Shown here one piece after another: positions 6,023 to 11,265 of a DNA stretch of 11,265 nt; position 1 is the stretch's first letter, and the number at the start of each line of letters is the position of its first letter. The notes beneath the pieces were generated by a model. The model was not told the origin of the DNA and searched no databases. It worked only from the letters and a program-made list of their open reading frames with translations. The position numbers and the translations under genes are program-made. The stretch is from contig CADBQV010000042.1 of the NCBI GenBank assembly GCA_902796895.1, positions 1 to 11,265 on the forward strand, read 5' to 3'. The stretch comes from an uncultured Erysipelotrichaceae bacterium. Lineage in GTDB: Bacteria; Bacillota_I; Bacilli_A; Acholeplasmatales; Anaeroplasmataceae.

Positions 6023-9000
6023 AATTAATTGAAATTATTAAACAACTCAATATATTAGATGGTAATGAAATCCGTATTGATGAAGCAAAATATTTAAAAT
6101 ATAGTCAAAAATTAGATATTAATTTTGTTTTAAAATATGCAATAGATTTAAAAACATACAATAGATTATTTGAAGAGGTTAATAAGGTATTAAAGCCACT
6201 TGAGGATAATATAGAATATACATTTTCATTTGGATATGAGGATGAATATCTTAATAAGGATTCATTAAAAGAATATTTAATTGAAATAATTAATAAATTA
6301 TCACAAAATTCTTCTAAATATAATGCCTTAGATTGTAATTTAGCTAATATCGATGGAAATAATATTGAATTTAAAATGGCATATGACGCTTTAGGATTTG
6401 ATGATTTATCAAAACCAATCGAATATGAATTTATGGAATATGGATTAAATATTCATGTTTCTATCGTTAAGGATGAAACTAAAAGCGTTCAAGATGAAAT
6501 AAAAAGATTAGATATGGAAATGGAAATGGAACTAAAAAAAGCCCAAGAAGAAGCAATGATGGCTCAAAAATTCAATTCTATGTCAAAGGAAATCAAAAAA
6601 AGCTATGTAAAGATGGCACCTAAGAGTAAGACATCAATTAAAAATATTCCACTTACAAATGATGAATTAGTTGAATATATTAATATTAATGGTAATTCAG
6701 ATGTAATGATAGAAGGATATGTATTTGGTGCTGATTATAGACCTACAAAATCTAAAACTGTTATTGGATATTATAAAGTATCTGATGATACAGATTCTAT
6801 TATTGTAAAAAAGTTTTTAAAGACTGAAGAAGAACAAAATTTATTTAAAACAGAAATTGTTAATAATAAAATCATTAAGGTTATTGGTAAAATAGATTAT
6901 GATACATTCGATAGAAAGGTATTAATTAATGCTTCATCTATCGAGGTTTTAGGTACAGTAAAAGAAGAAAAGATGACTGATGAGGCACCTGAAAAGAGAG
7001 TAGAGCTTCATGCTCATACAAAGATGAGTAATCTAGATGCGATAGTTGAGACATCAGATTATATGAAAACAGCACAAAGCTGTGGTTGGTCATCAATTGC
7101 GATAACTGATACAAATACAGTTATAGCTTTAGCTGAAGTAGGACATTTAACTTCTAAATTTCCTGATTTAAAGGTTATTTGTGGTGCTGAAATGTCTTTT
7201 GTTAGAGACGATAAATTTGAAATAACTTTTAATAATCCTAAAGAGGATATCGATTTAAAGGAATCAGAATATACTGTATTTGATATTGAAGCAACAGGTT
7301 TAACTCAAAAATATGATAAGATAATTCAAATTGCGGCAATTAAGGTTAAAAATGGAATGATCGTTGATAAATTTAATGAAATGATCAATCCTGAATTTCC
7401 TTTACCTGAATTCATTACAGAATTAACATCAATTACAGATAGTGACTTAGAAGGAAAAGATACAATTGATAAGGTATTGCCAAGATTCATTGAATTTGCT
7501 AAAGGCACTATTTTAGTTGCCCATAACGCAAGATATGACGTTGGTTTTATATATTCTGAGGCCAATAGATTAAATATTGAATTTGAAACATTGCCTGTTA
7601 TTGATACACTTAATTTATTTAGAGCTTGTTATTATAATGAAGTAAAAAGATTTGGTCTAGCATATATGGCTAAATATTTTAAGGTAAAGGAAGAACATCA
7701 CCATTTAGCTGATGATGATGCTAAGGTTACTGCAGAATGCTTTATTCATATGCAGGTTATGATGTATCAAAAAAAGATTCTTACATTTAATCAAATTAAT
7801 TCATTAATTGATGGTGAATTCTATAAATATGTATTCCCAGGTAGTGTAACAATTTTAGCTAAAAATGCTAATGGATATAAAAACTTATTAAAAATAGTAT
7901 CTGATGCATCTACTAATCACTTATATCATGAAGCTATATTATTAAAAAGCGTACTTGATAAGTATAGAGAAGATATTTTAATTGGTTCATCAACATTATA
8001 TGGTGATGTATTTGATTTAGCATTTAGAGATTCTGATGCTAGAGTAAAAGAAGAAATGGCTTATTATGATTATGTAGAAGTTATGCCACCTTCATGTTAT
8101 GAGCATCTATATTCTTCACTTAAAAATGGTAAAAAGGATATTGAAGATGTAATTAAACGAATTATAAAAATAGCTAAAGAATTAAATAAAACTGTAGTTG
8201 CAGTATCTGATAGCCATTATTTAAGACCAAAGGAGAAAAAATATAGGGATATATTAATTGCGACCCCTCAAATAGGTGGTGGCTTACATCCACTTTCTGA
8301 TTATGATATTTCTCCATCAATGCATTTAAGAACAACAAATGAAATGCTTGAAGAATTTGATTTCTTAGATAATGATTTAAAAAAGGAAATAGTTATAACT
8401 AATACTAATTTAATCGCTTCACAAATTGAAAAATATGAATTATTTAAGCATGGTACATTTGCTCCAGCTGATGATGAATTTAAGGATACATTCTTAAATG
8501 TTCCATCAATTGTTGAAGAGGTTAAATCAATAATAGCTACAAATCTTGAGAAAAAATATGGTACTAATCCACATCCAATTGTAACTAAGAGATTAAATAG
8601 AGAATTAAATGGTATTATTAAATCTGGTTATGCATCAGTTTATTATATGTCATATTTAATGGTTAAAAAATCATTAGATGATGGTTATATTGTAGGTTCC
8701 CGTGGTTCAGTTGGTTCATCATTTGTAGCAACTATGATGAATATAACAGAGGTTAATCCATTAACTAACCATTATTTGTGTCCTAAATGTAAATTCCATT
8801 CATTTAGAATGTCTGATGAGGAAGTTAAAGAATATGGATTTAAAGAAGGTGAAGAGGCACTTCAACCTTTACTTAGAAAAGCAAAATCTGGATTTGACTT
8901 ACCTGATATGAACTGTCCTATTTGTGGTACTAAGATGAAAAAGGATGGACACGATATTCCATTTGAAACATTCTTAGGATTTGAAGGAGATAAAACTCCA

Positions 9001-10560
9001 GATATTGACTTAAATTTCAGTGGTGAATATCAACCACGAGCTCATGAATATATAAGAACTGTATTTGGACCTGAAAATGCCTTTAGAGCTGGTACTGTTC
9101 AAACTATCGCTGAGAAAAATGCCTTTGGTTATGTTAAAGGTTATTTTGAAAGATTAGAAAAGAAAAAGGCTAAGCGTAATCATGAAAAACTAACAGATAA
9201 CGAAATTAAAGCTAGAGTTAATGTTAGAGATTGCGAAATTGAAAGATTATCAGTTCACTTACTTGGTGTTAAGCGTTCAACAGGACAACACCCAGGTGGA
9301 ATTGTTGTTGTACCTCATAGAATTGATATATATGATGTTACACCAGTTCAATATCCTGCAAATGAAATTGGACCTTGGAGAACTACATCATATGATTATC
9401 ATAAATTTGAAGAGAATTTATTAAAACTTGACGTACTTGGTCATGATGATCCTACATTAATCAGATATTTAATGAATTATGTAGAAGAACATCAAGATGA
9501 ATTCCCATTTACTAATGCCCAGGATATTCCTATTGATGATAGTAATTTATATCGTATGTTTAATAGTACTGATGTAATAGGCGTAAGTGAAAATGACTTA
9601 GGATGTAAGGTTGCGACATATGGTGTACCTGAATTTGGTACCAATTTCGTTCAAAATATGTTAGTTGAAACATTACCTAAGACATTTGCCGAATTAGTTA
9701 AAATATCAGGCTTATCACATGGTACAAATGTTTGGGCAACAAACTCACAGGAATTAGTTAACGGTAGAACTGAATTTGGTAATATTGATTTTGAACAAAC
9801 TATTGGATGTCGTGACGATATTATGGTCGATTTAATTCATATGGGCTTAGATCCATCAAAAGCATTTAAAATCATGGAATTTGTTCGTAAAAACAAAAAA
9901 GCTAAAATGCCTGATGGACCAAAGGATTGGTTAGATAACCAAGCATATATGAGAGAGCATGGCGTTCCTGAATGGTATATTTGGTCATGTGGAAGAATCG
10001 AATACATGTTCCCTAAGGCTCACGCTACAGCATATGTTATGATGGCACTACGTATTGGATGGTTTAAGGTATATTATCCTATATTATTCTATAGCGCATG
10101 GCTATCAAAAAGAGCTTCAGTTCATGATGTAAATGCATATGTTCAAGGACCTGTTGCGATAAAAGCGAGAATAGAAGAAATAAAGGCTAAGCCAAAAATT
10201 GAAAAAACAGCTAAGGATGATGATTTAATTACATCACTACAAATCGCACTTGAAATGACACTTCGTCATATAAAATTCTTACCTGTTGATATTAATTTAA
10301 GTGATGCTTCAGTATTTAAAATTGAAAATGGCGCCTTAAGAATTCCATTTAATGCAGTTGATAAATTAGGCTTATCGGCAGCAGAAAAGCTTGTTGATGC
10401 AAGAAATGAAAAGCCATTTACATCTAAAGATGATGTTGAAAGAAGAGGTAAATTAAACAAGAGCTTAATGCAAGAATTTGTTGTAATGCATGCCTTTGGA
10501 AATCTACCTGATCATGATGCTGAAGTTGAAGAAGGATTGTTTGCCTTTTTAAACGATTAA
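6019..10560 (+). CDS. polC: DNA polymerase III alpha subunit, Gram-positive PolC type
   Basis: This 1513-residue replicative polymerase is slightly longer than B. subtilis PolC (about 1437). In order: an N-terminal domain; an OB fold (about 225-315); a PHP domain beginning RVELHAHTKMS (H331, H333); an inserted DEDDh 3'-5' exonuclease (about 418-595) with FDIEATGL (D422, E424), AHNARYD and HHHLADDD (560-567); the rest of PHP to HYL (about 735); the polymerase core with GSRGSVGS (893-900); a four-cysteine zinc site (C921, C924, C966, C969); PDIDLNFSGEYQPRAHEY with catalytic D995 and D997; GQHPGG; GHDDPT; a C-terminal helix-hairpin-helix region; and GKLNKSL. It copies DNA at the fork together with the sliding clamp. 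Oddities: the PHP TDH motif reads TDT (Thr365), and the usual C-terminal QLSLF clamp motif is replaced by EEGLFAFLND. The ATG overlaps the upstream stop, and a terminator abuts the TAA. Confidence 0.98.
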   Translation: MKLIEIIKQLNILDGNEIRIDEAKYLKYSQKLDINFVLKYAIDLKTYNRLFEEVNKVLKPLEDNIEYTFSFGYEDEYLNKDSLKEYLIEIINKLSQNSSKYNALDCNLANIDGNNIEFKMAYDALGFDDLSKPIEYEFMEYGLNIHVSIVKDETKSVQDEIKRLDMEMEMELKKAQEEAMMAQKFNSMSKEIKKSYVKMAPKSKTSIKNIPLTNDELVEYININGNSDVMIEGYVFGADYRPTKSKTVIGYYKVSDDTDSIIVKKFLKTEEEQNLFKTEIVNNKIIKVIGKIDYDTFDRKVLINASSIEVLGTVKEEKMTDEAPEKRVELHAHTKMSNLDAIVETSDYMKTAQSCGWSSIAITDTNTVIALAEVGHLTSKFPDLKVICGAEMSFVRDDKFEITFNNPKEDIDLKESEYTVFDIEATGLTQKYDKIIQIAAIKVKNGMIVDKFNEMINPEFPLPEFITELTSITDSDLEGKDTIDKVLPRFIEFAKGTILVAHNARYDVGFIYSEANRLNIEFETLPVIDTLNLFRACYYNEVKRFGLAYMAKYFKVKEEHHHLADDDAKVTAECFIHMQVMMYQKKILTFNQINSLIDGEFYKYVFPGSVTILAKNANGYKNLLKIVSDASTNHLYHEAILLKSVLDKYREDILIGSSTLYGDVFDLAFRDSDARVKEEMAYYDYVEVMPPSCYEHLYSSLKNGKKDIEDVIKRIIKIAKELNKTVVAVSDSHYLRPKEKKYRDILIATPQIGGGLHPLSDYDISPSMHLRTTNEMLEEFDFLDNDLKKEIVITNTNLIASQIEKYELFKHGTFAPADDEFKDTFLNVPSIVEEVKSIIATNLEKKYGTNPHPIVTKRLNRELNGIIKSGYASVYYMSYLMVKKSLDDGYIVGSRGSVGSSFVATMMNITEVNPLTNHYLCPKCKFHSFRMSDEEVKEYGFKEGEEALQPLLRKAKSGFDLPDMNCPICGTKMKKDGHDIPFETFLGFEGDKTPDIDLNFSGEYQPRAHEYIRTVFGPENAFRAGTVQTIAEKNAFGYVKGYFERLEKKKAKRNHEKLTDNEIKARVNVRDCEIERLSVHLLGVKRSTGQHPGGIVVVPHRIDIYDVTPVQYPANEIGPWRTTSYDYHKFEENLLKLDVLGHDDPTLIRYLMNYVEEHQDEFPFTNAQDIPIDDSNLYRMFNSTDVIGVSENDLGCKVATYGVPEFGTNFVQNMLVETLPKTFAELVKISGLSHGTNVWATNSQELVNGRTEFGNIDFEQTIGCRDDIMVDLIHMGLDPSKAFKIMEFVRKNKKAKMPDGPKDWLDNQAYMREHGVPEWYIWSCGRIEYMFPKAHATAYVMMALRIGWFKVYYPILFYSAWLSKRASVHDVNAYVQGPVAIKARIEEIKAKPKIEKTAKDDDLITSLQIALEMTLRHIKFLPVDINLSDASVFKIENGALRIPFNAVDKLGLSAAEKLVDARNEKPFTSKDDVERRGKLNKSLMQEFVVMHAFGNLPDHDAEVEEGLFAFLND

Positions 10561-10590
10561 GAAGTTGTCGTAATGACGACTTCTTTTTTT
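10561..10590 (+). terminator. Rho-independent terminator of polC
   Basis: GAAGTTGTCG (10561-10570) pairs with TGACGACTTC (10574-10583) over 10 bp, including two G-T wobbles, around a TAA loop. Seven T residues follow (10584-10590). It starts directly after the polC TAA. Confidence 0.9.
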
Positions 10591-10594
10591 GAAA

Positions 10595-10617
10595 TTTTGT
10601 AATATAATATTACAAAA
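10595..10617. repeat. Perfect 23-bp palindrome, possible operator
   Basis: TTTTGTAATAT, a central A, then ATATTACAAAA form perfect 11-bp inverted arms. The inner 17 bp (10598-10614) fit the GlnR/TnrA consensus TGTNAN7TNACA. The site is only 4 nt beyond the polC terminator and 78 bp upstream of the next gene's -10. No T-tract follows, so it is not a rightward terminator. In AT-rich DNA the consensus match could be fortuitous. Confidence 0.5.
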
Positions 10618-10671
10618 AGGACCGAAAAAATAACGAAAAATAATGTGAATTTATGTTATTTATTTTAAATA

Positions 10672-10700
10672 CTTTTATTTTGTGAAATAAATGCTATAAT
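10672..10700 (+). promoter_or_regulatory. Promoter of the Bax inhibitor-1-like gene (extended -10)
   Basis: TGCTATAAT (10692-10700) is a perfect extended -10 element, and the -35 region (CTTTTA) is poor. A 7-bp inverted repeat (TTTATTT 10674-10680 and AAATAAA 10685-10691) fills the spacer. The rest of the 142-nt gap contains the palindrome and otherwise featureless AT-rich sequence. Confidence 0.6.
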
Positions 10701-10732
10701 TTTATTAGATTTATTATTCGGAGGTATTTATA

Positions 10733-11265
10733 ATGAGACCTGCTCCAATGTTTTCAAGAATAAAAACTGGAATCAATGTTTACGATAATGTTGATAAGGC
10801 GTCATATAAAGGAATAACTTTAAAAACAGTATTTTTCTTTGTTTTAACAATGATTGCTGCTATCACATCGTATGTAGCATTGTTCTATATTGTAATCGAG
10901 TCTACTAAAACGGGAGAATTAGATAAGGCTAGATTATCAGGTTTAATTGTGGCAACGATTATATGTATAATAGTTGCGGCAGTATTTGGTTTGATTGGAT
11001 CATTTTTTCCATCAACAGCTAAGGTGTGTGGAATTGTCTATTCACTCGCAGAAGGATTTGCACTTGGCGTTTTATCAGCACTTGTAGAAGTAGCATTTAA
11101 GATGGCAAATGATAGTGGTACAAATTCATATCCTGCAGCTGGAGTTGTTCCTACTGCACTATTTGGTACACTTATTATATTTGCAGTTGTATTAGTACTT
11201 TTTGCAACAGGAGTAATAAAAGCTGATAGAAAATTAAGAGCTTGCTTCTTTGCAATATTATTAAG
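10733..11265 (+). CDS. Bax inhibitor-1/YccA-family membrane protein (3' end outside window)
   Basis: The frame is open from ATG 10733 to the window edge, giving 177 residues. GGAGG at 10720-10724 supports the start. After a 30-residue cytoplasmic N-terminus (MRPAPMFSRIK...), hydrophobic helices lie at about 31-54, 68-90, 97-121 and 136-161. The motif VYSLAEGFALGVLSALVE matches the conserved AxxEGxxLGxxS segment of the bacterial Bax1-I (YccA-like) branch. The later YPAAGVVPTALFGTLIIFAVVL and ATGVIKADRKLR match its next helix and loop. Family members are multi-helix inner-membrane proteins, some forming pH-gated calcium leak channels. The bacterial YccA-like branch is otherwise poorly defined. 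The conserved C-terminal acidic residues lie beyond the window. It has its own promoter, separated from polC by a terminator. Confidence 0.85.
   Translation, partial: MRPAPMFSRIKTGINVYDNVDKASYKGITLKTVFFFVLTMIAAITSYVALFYIVIESTKTGELDKARLSGLIVATIICIIVAAVFGLIGSFFPSTAKVCGIVYSLAEGFALGVLSALVEVAFKMANDSGTNSYPAAGVVPTALFGTLIIFAVVLVLFATGVIKADRKLRACFFAILL

Noticed and set aside
7326..7565. Minus-strand ORF inside polC exonuclease domain
   Set aside because: It is antisense to highly conserved polC codons. The same applies to the short ORFs at 9221-9424 and 10266-10460.
10623..10643. Two tandem CGAAAAAATAA-like units
   Set aside because: Only two imperfect copies, and A-rich repeats of this size are expected by chance in this composition.
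10678..10691. TTTTGTGAAATAAA as a Rex redox-operator site
   Set aside because: Only the left half TTGTGAA is present; the TTCACAA half is missing.
1..11265. UGA-as-tryptophan code (mycoplasma type)
   Set aside because: All genes reach family length with TGG as the only tryptophan codon, and no conserved Trp is encoded by in-frame TGA.

Overview
The window is very AT-rich bacterial DNA, densely packed with genes and using the standard genetic code. Every recognisable tryptophan is TGG, and no family-length gene needs TGA read as Trp. A Gram-positive-type DNA polymerase III (PolC), strong AGGAGG-type ribosome binding sites and PheB-like and YtqA-like proteins point to a low-GC Firmicute. The strong AT bias suggests an uncultured, host-associated Bacilli/Mollicutes-relative lineage (RF39, Erysipelotrichales, Acholeplasma or Izemoplasma type). 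That placement is inference.

Layout. (1) Positions 1-1851 hold the end of a threonine-biosynthesis operon: the C-terminal part of homoserine kinase (thrB), a PheB/UPF0735-type ACT-domain protein and a homoserine dehydrogenase-like protein, spaced tightly or overlapping by 1 nt. The dehydrogenase-like protein lacks several signature residues, including the catalytic lysine of the TANK motif. (2) An extended -10 promoter leads into acpP (acyl carrier protein) and a hairpin terminator at 2148-2179. The ribosome binding site of the next gene begins 1 nt after the terminator's T-tract. (3) That gene (2195-4198) encodes a 667-residue protein colinear with leucyl-tRNA synthetase, but HIGH, KMSKS, the GGxEH adenosine-site motif and the editing-site motifs are all replaced. 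This catalytically stripped LeuRS paralogue is the most unusual object here. (4) A convergent gene on the minus strand (4182-5114), overlapping it by 17 nt, encodes a YtqA/YhcC-type radical SAM protein linked to tRNA wobble-uridine modification. (5) A second promoter with the same 14-base core as the acpP promoter starts a two-gene unit: a four-helix membrane protein (DUF1189-like) whose stop overlaps the start of polC as ATGA. polC (1513 aa) ends directly on a strong terminator. (6) The 142-nt region 10591-10732 carries a perfect 23-bp palindrome that fits the GlnR/TnrA consensus and an extended -10 promoter. It precedes a Bax inhibitor-1/YccA-family membrane protein that runs off the window.

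The genes are mostly housekeeping: amino-acid supply, fatty-acid carrier, tRNA modification and replication. The exceptions are the LeuRS-like gene and the drifted homoserine dehydrogenase. I see no mobile element, CRISPR array, rRNA or tRNA gene.
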